A stretch of 64,000 nucleotides of DNA from Erythrobacter sanguineus (GTDB lineage: Bacteria; Pseudomonadota; Alphaproteobacteria; Sphingomonadales; Sphingomonadaceae): the NCBI RefSeq assembly GCF_900143235.1, contig NZ_FRDF01000002.1, positions 1 through 64,000 of the forward strand, written 5' to 3'. The position numbers and the translations under genes were made by a program. Shown piece by piece: positions 22,014-32,025 of this stretch. The notes under the pieces are model-generated. The model made no database searches. It saw only the letters and a list, made by a program, of their open reading frames with translations, and was not told the origin of the DNA. Position 1 is the first letter of the stretch. Every line of letters begins with the position of its first letter.

Positions 22014-22381
22014 TGCACATCTCCTGCGTCCAATTTTGGATTTTCAATCAATATCGGCTGACTGGAGACTTCAGCCTCGACCACTCCATCATCGGATTTA
22101 TAGCCAATACGTCCGACAATCTGCCGTTCAATAAGATACCGTTCAGATTGAAGCCGGTCGGGATCTTTTTTCATCCAGAAGTCATAAGCTCTGATCGAGT
22201 AGGCAATCGGCACGAAGGCAAGAACAGCGAAAAAATACTGCATTGGCCCATCACTCATGGCCGCCGCGCCAATTGCGAATGGAGTGGTCAGACCGGAAAT
22301 CCAGAGCATCGGGTTCATGGCACTTTTTGTGGCCACTTGGCGCGTTGTCTCAGCAATTCGGTCTATCTGCGGAAACATCAC
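22010..22381 (-). CDS. Hypothetical two-helix membrane protein coupled to carA
   Basis: The 123-aa product starts at ATG 22379-22381, overlapping the carA stop by 4 bp, and ends overlapping the next small gene by 4 bp. It has two adjacent membrane segments (MLWISGLTTPFAIGAAAM and YFFAVLAFVPIAYSIRAY), then a cytoplasmic-looking tail with FWMKKDPDRLQSERYLIER. The DPDRLQSE signature occurs, as I recall, in small two-TM hypothetical proteins of other Proteobacteria, but I know no function. Like its partner it is lower in GC than carA and carB. Confidence 0.75.
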   Translation of the reverse strand: MMFPQIDRIAETTRQVATKSAMNPMLWISGLTTPFAIGAAAMSDGPMQYFFAVLAFVPIAYSIRAYDFWMKKDPDRLQSERYLIERQIVGRIGYKSDDGVVEAEVSSQPILIENPKLDAGDVQ

Positions 22382-23556
22382 AGCCCCCCCACAAACTTCG
22401 AGAACAGGTAGAATGAATCCTGCGGCCCCGGCGATGCCTCAGGGTGATACTGCACCGCGAAGGCCCGTTTGCCCTTGATCGCAATCCCGCAATTCGTCCC
22501 GTCGAACAGCGAAACATGGGTCTGCTCGACATTCTCCGGCAGCGTGTCGACATCCACCGCGAAGCCGTGGTTCATCGAGGTGATCTCGACCAGCCCAGAC
22601 GTCTCCCCCCAGCCCTCGCCCACGCGCTGCACCGGATGGTTCGCGCCGCGGTGGCCCTGGTGCATCTTGATCGTCTTCGCGCCCGCGGCCAGTGCGAGGA
22701 GCTGGTGCCCCAGACAGATGCCGAACAGCGGCACGTCGGCCTCCAGCAGCGCGGCGATTACCGGCACCGCGTATTCCCCCGTAGCCGCCGGATCGCCGGG
22801 GCCGTTGGAGAGGAACACGCCATCAGGAGCCAGCGCCATGATCTCGTCAAACGAGGTTTTCACAGGCACCACCGTCACCCGCGCGCCGGCCTTCACCAGA
22901 TTGCGGAAGATATTGTCCTTCGCGCCGTAATCCACCGCGACCACATGCGGGGTCGCGTCACGCGCGGCGCGGCCGTAACCATGGCCGAGCCGCCAATATC
23001 CGCCCTCCCAGCTTTCCTGACTGTCGCGGGTGACGCGGATGGCCAGATCCATCCCCTCCAGCCCGGCCCAGCCCTGCGCGCGCGCTATCAAGGCAGGAAT
23101 GTCGAACTTGCCGTCCGGCGCATGGGCGATCACCGCATTGGGCGCGCCCGATTGGCGGATGCGGCGGGTGAGCGCGCGGGTATCGACGCCCGAAAGACCG
23201 ATCTTGCCCGCCTTTGCCATCCATTCGACAAAGCGTTCCGTGCTGCGGAAATTGCTCGGCTCGGTCACGTCCTCGCGCACCACGCAGCCAACCGCGCCTT
23301 CGACCCGGCTTTCGAAATCTTCCGGATTCGCGCCGACATTGCCGATATGCGGGAAGGTGAAGGTGACGATCTGCGCAGCGTAGCTGGGATCGGTCATCAC
23401 CTCCTGATAGCCGGTCATCGCGGTGTTGAAGCACACCTCGCCCACCGCAGAGCCAACCGCACCGAACCCGCGGCCCCAGATCACCGTGCCATCGGCCAGG
23501 ACAAGGCAACCGGTCGCGCCGGAAGGTTGCGCGCGGAAAGATGCGGGGTCGGCCAT
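22378..23556 (-). CDS. carA: Carbamoyl-phosphate synthase small (glutaminase) subunit
   Basis: CarA hydrolyses glutamine and channels ammonia to CarB. The start MADPASFRAQPSGATG (ATG at 23554-23556) gives 392 aa. The N-terminal domain contains FGAVGSAVGEVCFNTAMTGY. The class I glutamine amidotransferase domain has the nucleophile Cys in FGICLGHQLLALA and the His-Glu pair in YHPEASPGPQD. Four bases of its stop region are shared with the next small gene. The promoter should lie in the 140 bp shared with divergent yqeY. Confidence 0.96.
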   Translation of the reverse strand: MADPASFRAQPSGATGCLVLADGTVIWGRGFGAVGSAVGEVCFNTAMTGYQEVMTDPSYAAQIVTFTFPHIGNVGANPEDFESRVEGAVGCVVREDVTEPSNFRSTERFVEWMAKAGKIGLSGVDTRALTRRIRQSGAPNAVIAHAPDGKFDIPALIARAQGWAGLEGMDLAIRVTRDSQESWEGGYWRLGHGYGRAARDATPHVVAVDYGAKDNIFRNLVKAGARVTVVPVKTSFDEIMALAPDGVFLSNGPGDPAATGEYAVPVIAALLEADVPLFGICLGHQLLALAAGAKTIKMHQGHRGANHPVQRVGEGWGETSGLVEITSMNHGFAVDVDTLPENVEQTHVSLFDGTNCGIAIKGKRAFAVQYHPEASPGPQDSFYLFSKFVGGL

Positions 23557-23696
23557 GGGGCGCTCCGTTGCAGATAAAGCCAGCGATGTTGCTAAGTTTC
23601 GTCCGCTAGGCTCCATGGCCCCGCGCGTCAACCTAGGCTTGGGCCGATAATTGCGTTAGAGGCGCGCGCCAAAGTTCCATCCACAGGAAACACGTC

Positions 23697-24149
23697 ATGA
23701 TCCGTGATGATATCAAATCCGCCACCATCACCGCAATGAAAGCGGGCGAAAAAGACCGCACCGCCGCGCTCCGCCAGATCAGCGCCAAGATCAAGGACCG
23801 CGATATCGAGGAACGGACCTCGGCAAAGGCGATTCCGGACGATGAACTGGTGGTCAGCGTGCTCCAGAAGATGGCCAAGCAGCGCCGCGAATCGATTGAG
23901 ATGTATGACGCTGGCGGGCGCGCAGAACTGGCGGCGGTGGAACGCGCCGAACTCACCGTGATCGAGGAATTCCTGCCGCAAATGCTGAGCGAGGCGGAAA
24001 CGGTCGCCGCAATCGAAGCGATCAAGGCGGAAACCGGCGCGTCCAGCATGAAGGACATGGGCACGGTGATGGGAGAACTGAAGGCCCGCCATGGCGCGGT
24101 GCTTGACGGCAAGCTGGCGAGCACGCTGGTCAAGGCGGCGCTTTCGTAA
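23697..24149 (+). CDS. yqeY: GatB/YqeY domain protein
   Basis: The 150-aa protein matches the free-standing YqeY domain, which is also found at the C-terminus of GatB and is thought to contact tRNA. Blocks include MIRDDIKSATITAMKAGEKDRT, IKDRDIEERTSAKAIPDDEL and EEFLPQMLSEAETVAAI. Such genes typically sit next to dnaG and rpoD, as here. It is divergent from carA. Confidence 0.92.
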   Translation: MIRDDIKSATITAMKAGEKDRTAALRQISAKIKDRDIEERTSAKAIPDDELVVSVLQKMAKQRRESIEMYDAGGRAELAAVERAELTVIEEFLPQMLSEAETVAAIEAIKAETGASSMKDMGTVMGELKARHGAVLDGKLASTLVKAALS

Positions 24150-24211
24150 GTCACAGACACATCCACAGGGGACGCTTGAACCCGCAGGCGTTCGGGCGCA
24201 CCTAACCACTC

Positions 24212-26098
24212 ATGGCCATCACCCCGCAATGGAAGGACGAACTGCGCGCGCGGATCACGCTGTCTTCGCTCGTCATGCGGTCGGTCAAGCTGACGCGTGC
24301 CGGGCGCGAGTGGAAGGGATGCTGCCCGTTCCATGATGAAAAGACACCAAGCTTCTACGTCAACGACCAGAAACAGTTCTACCACTGCTTTGGCTGCGGG
24401 GCGCACGGCGATGCGATCAGCTGGATGGTGGATCATGCCGGGCTGCAATTCATGGACGCGGTCAAGGAACTGGCCGCCGAAGCCGGAATGGAAGTCCCCG
24501 CCCCCGATCCGCAAATGGCAAGGCGCGCCGAACAGCGCGCCAGCCTGATCGATGTGACCGATGCAGCGCAGGCGTTCTTTGTCGATAGCCTCGGCGGTGC
24601 CAGCGGCAAGGCAGCGCGCGATTACCTCGAACGGCGAGGCTTCAGCCCGGCGATCATGCGCCAATTCGGCTTCGGATGGGCGCCGGATGACCGGCAGGCG
24701 CTGCCCAAAGCACTGACCCAGTTTGGCGAGGATATGCTCGAAGGCGCCGGAATGCGCGCCGCCAACGAAGCGGGTGAACGCTATGACCGGTTCCGGGGCC
24801 GGGTGATGCTGCCGATTCAGGACGCGCGCGGGCGGGTGATCGCCTTTGGCGGGCGCATCCTCGACAAGCGCGAAGGCGTGGCGAAATATCTCAACTCGCC
24901 AGACACCGAATTGTTCGACAAGGGCCGCACGCTCTACAACCTCCACCGCGCCGCCCCGGCATCACGCCAGAGCGGGCGGGTGATCGTGGTCGAAGGCTAT
25001 ATGGACGTGATCGCGCTCGCCAATGCGGGGATCGCCGATGCGGTCGCCCCGCTCGGCACGGCGCTCACCGAAATGCAGCTCGAACTGCTGTGGCGCATGG
25101 TTGATGCGCCGGTCTTGTGCTTTGATGGCGATGCGGCAGGCCAGCGCGCGGCGATGCGGGCGATCACGCGCGCCCTCCCCCTGCTTGCCCCGATGCGCTC
25201 GCTCAGCATCGTGCGCCTGCCCGCCGGGCTTGATCCCGATGATCTGATCAAGGCGCAGGGCAAGGGCGCGATGGAGCAGCTGCTCGCCAGTCCCGCCAGC
25301 CTCGTGGACACGCTGTGGCAGGCCGAACGCGATGCGCAGCCGCTTTCCACGCCCGAGGCCAAGGCCGGGCTGAAAGCGCGGCTGATGGCGCATGTCGACA
25401 CAATCGGCGATCCCGAGATCAAGGCGCTGTATCGCCGCGAACTTGGTGATCGTTTTTCCGCCTTCGCCTATCCGCCCCGTCCAGCGCGCCCTGCCTTTGC
25501 ACCGCAGCCGCGCGGTCAGCGCCCGGACTGGCGCGGCGCACCAACGGCGCCGCCGCGACTATCCGAGGATGCGCGCGCGCGGCTTTCGGGAATCATGGCG
25601 GGCGGCCAGCGGCAGGGGTTGCTGGCGGCGGTCGCGGCCGGCCTTACCCGCTTTCCGCAGGAGATCACCCGGCATGCCGAGGCGCTTTCTGCCCTCGCCC
25701 GGCATGACCACAAAGCCGCGCCTCTGGTCGAATCGCTGTTCGAGCTTGCAGAAATGCTTGATTCGCGGCCCCCAAGCGCCATATGCGATTCGCTAGGTCA
25801 TCCTGCCCCGCCGGCAGACATCCGTTACGCCTTCCTTGATGAAGGCACATCCACCGGCGCTGCGTGCGAGGAACTGGCCGAAGCTGTGTCGCTGCTGGTC
25901 GAACGGCCGGCGCTTGAGGCTGCGCTTGCGGCCACGATAGCCCGTTTCGACAGCGATCCCGAAGGATCGTTTGCCGAACAGACCAGGCTGCGCGCACAGC
26001 TCATGACAGTTGACGAGCGTCTCAAGGCATTTGGGCGCAGAAAGGCTGCTCCGGCGGCCACGGGTGACGACTCCGCTCCGGCGGAAGACATGGGATAA
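24212..26098 (+). CDS. dnaG: DNA primase DnaG
   Basis: DnaG synthesises RNA primers at the replication fork. The 628-aa product has the N-terminal CHC2 zinc finger (CCPFHDEKTPSF ... QFYHCFGCGAHGDA). The TOPRIM polymerase core has VVEGYMDVIAL (catalytic Glu) and LCFDGDAAGQRA (acidic pair), and a C-terminal helicase-binding region begins after about residue 430. A Pro/Arg-rich linker (about 415-450) precedes that region. Together with rpoD and yqeY it forms a macromolecular-synthesis-type cluster without rpsU. Confidence 0.97.
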   Translation: MAITPQWKDELRARITLSSLVMRSVKLTRAGREWKGCCPFHDEKTPSFYVNDQKQFYHCFGCGAHGDAISWMVDHAGLQFMDAVKELAAEAGMEVPAPDPQMARRAEQRASLIDVTDAAQAFFVDSLGGASGKAARDYLERRGFSPAIMRQFGFGWAPDDRQALPKALTQFGEDMLEGAGMRAANEAGERYDRFRGRVMLPIQDARGRVIAFGGRILDKREGVAKYLNSPDTELFDKGRTLYNLHRAAPASRQSGRVIVVEGYMDVIALANAGIADAVAPLGTALTEMQLELLWRMVDAPVLCFDGDAAGQRAAMRAITRALPLLAPMRSLSIVRLPAGLDPDDLIKAQGKGAMEQLLASPASLVDTLWQAERDAQPLSTPEAKAGLKARLMAHVDTIGDPEIKALYRRELGDRFSAFAYPPRPARPAFAPQPRGQRPDWRGAPTAPPRLSEDARARLSGIMAGGQRQGLLAAVAAGLTRFPQEITRHAEALSALARHDHKAAPLVESLFELAEMLDSRPPSAICDSLGHPAPPADIRYAFLDEGTSTGAACEELAEAVSLLVERPALEAALAATIARFDSDPEGSFAEQTRLRAQLMTVDERLKAFGRRKAAPAATGDDSAPAEDMG

Positions 26099-26161
26099 AC
26101 TGGCCGCAGGCTCCGGCGCACAGCAGGAACCGGCAGCCCGGCAACGGATTGATTGAACAAT

Positions 26162-28195
26162 ATGGCCGAAAAAGAAGATGCCCCGCTGATCGATCTCAAC
26201 GAGGCTTCCATCAAGAAGCTGATCAGCAAGGCCAAGAAGCGCGGCTATGTCACCTATGACGAGCTCAACGAAGCGCTGCCTTCGGGCGAGATGAGCCCCG
26301 ACCAGATCGAGGACGTGCAGACCGCGCTGTCCGAAATGGGCGTGCAGATCGTCGAGAACGACGAGGAAGCCGAAGCCGAAACCGAAGATGACGGCGAAAA
26401 GGTTGAACCGCTGGTCGCCGAGGACGACGAGGACGACGAGGACGACGACGAGAAGAAAGGCCCGAGCAAGGACGCCCGCGCCGGCAACAAGAAGCTCGTC
26501 ACCGGCGAACGCACCGATGATCCGGTGCGGATGTATCTGCGCGAGATGGGCGCTGTCGAACTGCTCAGCCGCGAAGGCGAGATCGCCATCGCCAAGCGGA
26601 TCGAGGCTGGCCGCGACATGATGATCATCGGCCTGTGCGAAAGCCCGATCACCTTCCACGCCATCATCCACTGGTCCGAAGCGCTCAATAATGGCGACAT
26701 GCAGCTGCGCGAGATCCTCGATCTCGATGCGATGCTGTCGAAGGAGCCGCCGGCCGATAAGATGGCCGATGGCGCCGAGGATGATGACGACGACGGCGAA
26801 ATCTCCGAAGCCACCGCCGGCCCGACGATCCGCGAGGATGACGAGGTCAAGGACGAGCCCGAAGCGGATGATGATGACGAGGACGGCGAAGGCCAGCCCA
26901 AGCGCGAAGAGGAAGAGGAGGAAGACAACACCCTCAGCCTCGCGCAGATGGAAGCCGCACTGAAGCCTGAAGCGCTCGAAACCTTTGCCCGCATCACCAC
27001 ACTGTTCCACGCGTTCGAAAAACTGCAGGGTGACCGGGTCGACACGCTGGCGGCGGGCAATGAGTTTCCCGCAGCGAAGGAAAAGAAATACGAAGCGCTG
27101 CGCGAAGAACTGACCGCCGAGGTCGAAAGCGTGCAGTTCCACGCGACCAAGATCGAATTTCTGGTCGACAATCTCTATGCCTTCAACCGCCGTTTGACGA
27201 CGCTGGGCGGGCAGATGCTGCGCCTTGCGGAACGCCACAAGATCAAGCGTATCGACTTCCTCAATTCCTATCTCGGCAACGAGATGGACGACGCGTGGAT
27301 CAAGGAACGCGCGAAGAAGGACAAGAAATGGGCCGCCTTCGCTGAGCGCGAGGAAGCCGCGATTGAACGCATCCGTGCCGAAATCGCCGACATCGCCGCG
27401 CAAACCGGCATGAGCCTGACCGAATTCCGCCGCATCGTGAACATGGTGCAAAAAGGCGAGCGCGAGGCGCGCATCGCCAAGAAGGAAATGGTCGAGGCGA
27501 ACCTGCGTCTGGTGATTTCCATCGCCAAGAAATACACCAACCGCGGCCTGCAATTCCTTGATCTTATTCAGGAAGGCAACATCGGGCTGATGAAGGCGGT
27601 CGACAAGTTCGAATACCGCCGGGGCTACAAGTTCAGCACCTACGCGACGTGGTGGATCCGGCAGGCGATCACGCGTTCGATCGCCGATCAGGCCCGCACC
27701 ATCCGCATTCCGGTGCACATGATCGAAACGATCAACAAGCTGGTGCGCACCTCCCGCCAGTTCCTCCACGAGGAAGGCCGCGAGCCGACCCCTGAGGAAA
27801 TGGCGCAGCGCCTTTCCATGCCGCTCGAAAAGGTGCGCAAGGTGATGAAGATCGCCAAGGAGCCGATCTCCCTCGAAACCCCCATCGGGGACGAGGAAGA
27901 CAGCCACCTCGGCGATTTCATCGAGGACAAGAACGCGATCATCCCGGTGGACGCCGCAATTCAGGCGAACCTCAAGGAAACCGTCACCCGCGTGCTGGCC
28001 TCACTGACGCCGCGCGAAGAGCGCGTGCTGCGGATGCGCTTCGGCATCGGCATGAACACCGATCACACGCTGGAAGAAGTCGGCCAGCAGTTCTCGGTGA
28101 CGCGCGAACGTATCCGCCAGATCGAGGCGAAGGCGCTGCGCAAGCTCAAGCACCCGAGCCGGTCACGCAAGATGCGGTCATTCCTCGATCAGTGA
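26162..28195 (+). CDS. rpoD: Primary sigma factor RpoD (sigma-70)
   Basis: The product from the ATG at 26162 is 677 aa (a TTG three codons earlier is less likely). Region 1.1 is seen as [21 protein letters not shown] very acidic insert (runs of Asp/Glu at about 70-100 and 195-260) marks the non-conserved region typical of alphaproteobacterial RpoD. Regions 2.1-2.4 read [40 protein letters not shown]. Region 3 contains [13 protein letters not shown], and region 4.2 is the [26 protein letters not shown] strong terminator follows. Confidence 0.98.
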   Translation: MAEKEDAPLIDLNEASIKKLISKAKKRGYVTYDELNEALPSGEMSPDQIEDVQTALSEMGVQIVENDEEAEAETEDDGEKVEPLVAEDDEDDEDDDEKKGPSKDARAGNKKLVTGERTDDPVRMYLREMGAVELLSREGEIAIAKRIEAGRDMMIIGLCESPITFHAIIHWSEALNNGDMQLREILDLDAMLSKEPPADKMADGAEDDDDDGEISEATAGPTIREDDEVKDEPEADDDDEDGEGQPKREEEEEEDNTLSLAQMEAALKPEALETFARITTLFHAFEKLQGDRVDTLAAGNEFPAAKEKKYEALREELTAEVESVQFHATKIEFLVDNLYAFNRRLTTLGGQMLRLAERHKIKRIDFLNSYLGNEMDDAWIKERAKKDKKWAAFAEREEAAIERIRAEIADIAAQTGMSLTEFRRIVNMVQKGEREARIAKKEMVEANLRLVISIAKKYTNRGLQFLDLIQEGNIGLMKAVDKFEYRRGYKFSTYATWWIRQAITRSIADQARTIRIPVHMIETINKLVRTSRQFLHEEGREPTPEEMAQRLSMPLEKVRKVMKIAKEPISLETPIGDEEDSHLGDFIEDKNAIIPVDAAIQANLKETVTRVLASLTPREERVLRMRFGIGMNTDHTLEEVGQQFSVTRERIRQIEAKALRKLKHPSRSRKMRSFLDQ

Positions 28196-28204
28196 GTTGT
28201 GAAA

Positions 28205-28227
28205 GGCCCCGCTTCGGCGGGGTTTTT
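28205..28227. terminator. Intrinsic terminator after rpoD (bidirectional)
   Basis: CCCCGC-TTCG-GCGGGG followed by TTTTT, starting 10 bp after the rpoD stop. On the minus strand the same hairpin lies directly after the hydroxylase stop, with a poorer U-tract, so it may serve both convergent genes. Confidence 0.9.
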
Positions 28228-29378
28228 CATGCTTTGCGTTCGAACGGCCAAACCAACTGCCGCACCCAGCCCTCCGGCGCATGCTCGCCCGCAATCCCGT
28301 AGCCCTCGGGCCAGCGCCCTTCCGGCAGGTAATAGGTCCCGAACCAGCGGTCGATCATCGGCAGATGCACCGCAAAGTTCACGTCCCGCGCCTCAGCCTC
28401 CACCCCGTGGTGCCAGTGGTGGAAGCGGGGCATCGCCACCCACCGCTCCAGCCAGCCCCAGCGCGGCGCAAAATTCGCGTGGATGAACACCGCGTGGAAA
28501 CTCACCAGCGCGAGGTAGGCGTAGACCGCGACAGGATCGAACCCCATCACCACCAGCGGCAGCAGCACCAGCCCGCGCGTCACGACAACATCGACCAGAT
28601 GCAGCCGCGAACCGGCGAGCCAGTCCATCGCTTCGACCGAGTGGTGCACCTTGTGGAAGCGCCACAGAAACGGGACGGCATGGAAGGCGCGGTGCACGCC
28701 ATATTGTGCCAGATCGGCGACCAGCACCGCGAGGGCGAATTGCACCACCACCGGAAGGCTCTGCCCGGCGGCTTGCGCTGATGGCACCGCCAGCACCTCT
28801 CCAACTGCCACAGCAGGCGCCAACACCGCGACACTCATTACCTGCGCCAACACATGGCTGGCGAAGAAATACTGCGTGTCGGTGAGCCAGCCCCGCCGGA
28901 AGGCGCCCTGCTCGCGCTGCAGCGCAAAGGCGCGCTCCAGCGGGACGAACACCGCCGCCGTGGTCAGCACCCCCAGCACAAACCAATCGAGCCCAAGATA
29001 GATGGTGCTCACATCTCCGCGCGGAATTTCGACGCCACCCGCTCCCAGCGCCAGCGCCACCCCGGCCAGCGCAAGGCCTGCAATCCCCAGCGCCTTCCTG
29101 CGCCGCAGCAGCATCGAAAGCCCCGCCAGCGCAAGCGCCGCCAGCAGCCCGACATCAATCGCAAGCCGCACCAGCCCCAGCGGATATCGCTCCCGCAGCT
29201 CCGGCAAGGTCAGATATTGCGGGAAATGCAGGCACAACACCGCCAGCAGCGCCAGCAGCGCCAGCACGATGCCCAGCACCCCGCTGATCCAGCCCGTGCC
29301 GAAATGGCGCGGCGCAGCGTCCGCAAAAACGCGCGCCAGCCATTGTTCGGCGGTGGGGCGAGGCACGGGATGCTCCAT
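28227..29378 (-). CDS. Fatty-acid hydroxylase/sterol desaturase superfamily membrane protein
   Basis: The chosen start (MEHPVPRPTAEQW, ATG at 29376-29378) gives 383 aa. After about five membrane segments come the His-box motifs of the superfamily: HRAFH (in GVHRAFHAVPF), HKVHH, and HHWHH with a later NFAVHLP, which would bind a di-iron centre. These enzymes hydroxylate or desaturate lipids, including carotenoids, sterols and fatty acids; the substrate is not evident. The N-terminal 150 residues form an additional membrane domain not present in the shortest family members. Confidence 0.88.
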   Translation of the reverse strand: MEHPVPRPTAEQWLARVFADAAPRHFGTGWISGVLGIVLALLALLAVLCLHFPQYLTLPELRERYPLGLVRLAIDVGLLAALALAGLSMLLRRRKALGIAGLALAGVALALGAGGVEIPRGDVSTIYLGLDWFVLGVLTTAAVFVPLERAFALQREQGAFRRGWLTDTQYFFASHVLAQVMSVAVLAPAVAVGEVLAVPSAQAAGQSLPVVVQFALAVLVADLAQYGVHRAFHAVPFLWRFHKVHHSVEAMDWLAGSRLHLVDVVVTRGLVLLPLVVMGFDPVAVYAYLALVSFHAVFIHANFAPRWGWLERWVAMPRFHHWHHGVEAEARDVNFAVHLPMIDRWFGTYYLPEGRWPEGYGIAGEHAPEGWVRQLVWPFERKA

Positions 29379-29494
29379 CCGCTGGGCATTATCAGCCCCT
29401 CCCTTTCCACGCCGTAAAGGATAAGCTGCGCGGTCCGTCGAAAAGCGTGTTCTACGGGGTGGAGAATCGCCGCCCCAACGACTATGGCAGCGCC

Positions 29495-29974
29495 ATGCGT
29501 ATCGCCATTGCATCAGATCATGCCGCCACCAGCCTGAAAGCCGAACTCGCCGAATGGCTTGTAGAGGAAGGGCACGAAGTTGCCGATCTCGGCTGCGCGC
29601 CGGGCGACAGCGTCGATTATCCCGATTACGGCTACCGGCTCGCCGAAGTCGTCGCCGAAGGCACAGCCGAATTCGGCATCGGCCTGTGCGGCAGCGGCAT
29701 CGGCATTTCGATGAGCGCGAACCGCCACCCGCAAGTGCGCTGCGCGCTGGTGTCCGAACCGCTTTCTGCCGCGCTCGCCCGCAAGCATAATGATGCCAAT
29801 TGCATCGCAATGGGCGCGCGTCTCGTAGGGATAGAGATGGCCAAGAGCTGCATCGCCACCTTCCTGGACACCGAATTCGCCGATGCCGGCGATCCTGCCG
29901 GGCGCCATCAGCGCCGGGTGGGCAAGCTTGGCAAGCCCCCGTTCCTGCCCGATCATATCGAGACCCATCAATGA
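29495..29974 (+). CDS. rpiB: Ribose-5-phosphate isomerase B
   Basis: RpiB interconverts ribose 5-phosphate and ribulose 5-phosphate in the pentose phosphate pathway. The start [15 protein letters not shown] (ATG at 29495) gives 159 aa, the family length. Key blocks are [32 protein letters not shown] (active-site Cys in LCGSG) and [13 protein letters not shown]. Its stop overlaps the glyA start by 4 bp, a pairing seen widely in alphaproteobacteria. Confidence 0.95.
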   Translation: MRIAIASDHAATSLKAELAEWLVEEGHEVADLGCAPGDSVDYPDYGYRLAEVVAEGTAEFGIGLCGSGIGISMSANRHPQVRCALVSEPLSAALARKHNDANCIAMGARLVGIEMAKSCIATFLDTEFADAGDPAGRHQRRVGKLGKPPFLPDHIETHQ

Positions 29975-31293
29975 GCACTGCCCCGATTGATTTTGCCGCC
30001 CGCACCCAAACCCCGATGGATGGGTTCTGGCATGACGACCTCGCCCACGCCGACCCTGAAATCGCCGCAGCGGTCGCCAGCGAACTCGCCCGCCAGCGCG
30101 ACAAGATCGAACTGATCGCGAGCGAGAACATCGCAAGCCGTGCCGTGCTCGAAGCCGCCGGTTCGGTCTTCACCAACAAATATGCCGAGGGCTATCCGGG
30201 CAAGCGGTATTACGGCGGCTGCGACTATGCCGACGTGGTCGAAACGCTGGCGATTGATCGTGCCAAGCAGTTGTTTGGCTGCAATTTTGCCAATGTTCAG
30301 CCCAATTCCGGCAGCCAGATGAACCAGGCGGTGTTTCTCGCCCTGCTCAATCCGGGCGACACCTTCATGGGGCTGGATCTGAACTCCGGCGGCCACCTCA
30401 CCCATGGATCGCCCGTCAATATGAGCGGCAAGTGGTTCAATCCTGTCTCCTACGGCGTGCGGCAGGATGACGAGCGGATCGACATGGAAGCCGTCGCCGC
30501 CACCGCGCGCGAGCACAAGCCCAAGCTGATCATCTGCGGCGGCACGGCCTATTCGCGGCAGTGGGATTTCCCGGCCTTCCGCGCCATCGCGGATGAAGTG
30601 GGCGCGATTTTGCTGTGCGACATGAGCCACATTTCCGGCCTTGTGGCTGGCGGCGCGCACCCTTCGCCCTTCCCGCATTGCGACATCGTCACCTCGACCA
30701 CCCACAAATCGCTGCGCGGTCCACGTTCGGGCATCATCCTGTGGAATGACGAAAAATACACCAAGCCGCTCAACATGGCGGTGTTCCCCGGCCTGCAGGG
30801 CGGCCCGTTGATGCATATCGTCGCGGCCAAGGCGGTCGCGTTCAAGGAGGCTCTCGATCCGTCGTTCCGCGATTACGCCCACCGCATCGTCGAAAATTCG
30901 CATGCGCTGGCAGCCAGCCTTGAAGAGCACGGGTTGCGGATCGTCAGCGGCGGCACCGACAATCACTCGATGCTGGTCGATCTCACCGCGAAAGACGTGA
31001 CCGGCAAGGACGCCGAAAAGGGTCTCGATCGGGCATGGCTCACCTGCAACAAGAACGGCATCCCGTTCGACACGCGCTCGCCCTTCGTCACCAGCGGAAT
31101 CCGTCTGGGCACGCCCGCAGGCACCACCCGCGGTTTCGGCCCGGAAGAGTTCGCAGTGATTGGCAAGCTCATCGCTGAAGTGGTTGAAGGGCTTTCGAAA
31201 AATGGCCCCGAGGGCGACGCGCAGATCGAAGAAAGCGTACGCCAGCGGGTCAGCGCCCTTTGTGCGGCATTTCCTGTTTATCCCGGAATGTGA
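29971..31293 (+). CDS. glyA: Serine hydroxymethyltransferase
   Basis: GlyA converts serine and tetrahydrofolate to glycine and methylene-THF using PLP. The ATG overlapping the rpiB stop gives 440 aa. Motifs include [41 protein letters not shown] and the PLP-binding [14 protein letters not shown] (Lys about 246). The last 15 residues are short and hydrophobic. No riboswitch is visible upstream because the gene starts inside the rpiB end. Confidence 0.97.
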   Translation: MSTAPIDFAARTQTPMDGFWHDDLAHADPEIAAAVASELARQRDKIELIASENIASRAVLEAAGSVFTNKYAEGYPGKRYYGGCDYADVVETLAIDRAKQLFGCNFANVQPNSGSQMNQAVFLALLNPGDTFMGLDLNSGGHLTHGSPVNMSGKWFNPVSYGVRQDDERIDMEAVAATAREHKPKLIICGGTAYSRQWDFPAFRAIADEVGAILLCDMSHISGLVAGGAHPSPFPHCDIVTSTTHKSLRGPRSGIILWNDEKYTKPLNMAVFPGLQGGPLMHIVAAKAVAFKEALDPSFRDYAHRIVENSHALAASLEEHGLRIVSGGTDNHSMLVDLTAKDVTGKDAEKGLDRAWLTCNKNGIPFDTRSPFVTSGIRLGTPAGTTRGFGPEEFAVIGKLIAEVVEGLSKNGPEGDAQIEESVRQRVSALCAAFPVYPGM

Positions 31294-31315
31294 TGGCGCA
31301 AAGGAGCGAACGACC

Positions 31316-31531
31316 ATGAAAGAACCGAAGAACGGCGGATCGGACTGGACAGCTGAGGCGAAGGATGAGCTTTCCGGCATGGCCAAAGAAGGCCTGAACC
31401 ATCCCTCGACCAAACCGGTATTGCTGGGTGCAGGCATCGGCGCGGTGGCCGGAGCGCTGATCATTGGCGGCCCGATCCTCGGCGGCCTTGCCGGTGCGGG
31501 TTTCGCACTATATCAGAGGATCAGGAAGTAA
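31316..31531 (+). CDS. Small glycine-zipper membrane protein
   Basis: A 71-aa protein from the ATG at 31316 with AAGGAG upstream. A polar N-terminus (MKEPKNGGSDWTAEAKDEL) precedes one glycine-rich membrane helix (LLGAGIGAVAGALIIGGPIL, continuing into GGLAGAGFAL) and a basic end (YQRIRK). It lies 22 bp after glyA and 8 bp before nrdR. The family is not recognised beyond glycine-zipper type. Confidence 0.75.
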   Translation: MKEPKNGGSDWTAEAKDELSGMAKEGLNHPSTKPVLLGAGIGAVAGALIIGGPILGGLAGAGFALYQRIRK

Positions 31532-31539
31532 CCTTCTGA

Positions 31540-32016
31540 ATGCGCTGTCCATTCTGTGCCCATGATGATACGCAAGTAAAGGATAGCCGCCCGACCGAGG
31601 ATAATGCCTCGATCCGGCGGCGGCGTCAGTGTTCGTCCTGCGGGGCGCGCTTTACCACCTTCGAACGCGTGCAGCTTCGCGAAGTGGTTGTGGTTAAATC
31701 GGGCATCAATGGCGAAGACGGACGGCGCGAACCGTTTGAACGCTCCAAGCTTGAACAATCCGTGGCGCTCGCGTGCCGCAAGCGGGCGATCGAGCAGGAG
31801 CGGCTGGATCAGCTGATTTCGGGCATCCAGCGGCAGGTCGAAACCTCGGGCGAGGCCGAGGTGCCGTCCTCGCGTATTGGCGAGCTGGTGATGGAGGGGC
31901 TGCGCCAGATCGATTCGGTCGCCTATATCCGCTTTGCATCGGTCTATCGCGATTTCTCCGAAGCGCGCGACTTCGAGGAATTTGCCAGCACTGTGCAACA
32001 AGCGGCTAAGGAATAA
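31540..32016 (+). CDS. nrdR: Transcriptional repressor NrdR
   Basis: NrdR represses ribonucleotide reductase operons according to ATP/dATP level. The 158-aa product has the N-terminal zinc ribbon [18 protein letters not shown] with [13 protein letters not shown], and an ATP-cone beginning [20 protein letters not shown]. Length and order match the family. It sits in a glyA-nrdR-trmJ string on the plus strand. No NrdR box was recognised in the window. Confidence 0.96.
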   Translation: MRCPFCAHDDTQVKDSRPTEDNASIRRRRQCSSCGARFTTFERVQLREVVVVKSGINGEDGRREPFERSKLEQSVALACRKRAIEQERLDQLISGIQRQVETSGEAEVPSSRIGELVMEGLRQIDSVAYIRFASVYRDFSEARDFEEFASTVQQAAKE

Positions 32017-32025
32017 GCGCAAAAC

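Noticed and set aside
25793-27907. A 704-codon minus-strand frame opposite dnaG and rpoD
   Set aside because: It is antisense to conserved sigma regions and dominated by runs that mirror the acidic insert of RpoD.
29800-29970. Longer N-terminus for glyA
   Set aside because: The extension lies within rpiB in another frame; the ATG overlapping the rpiB stop fits the family start.
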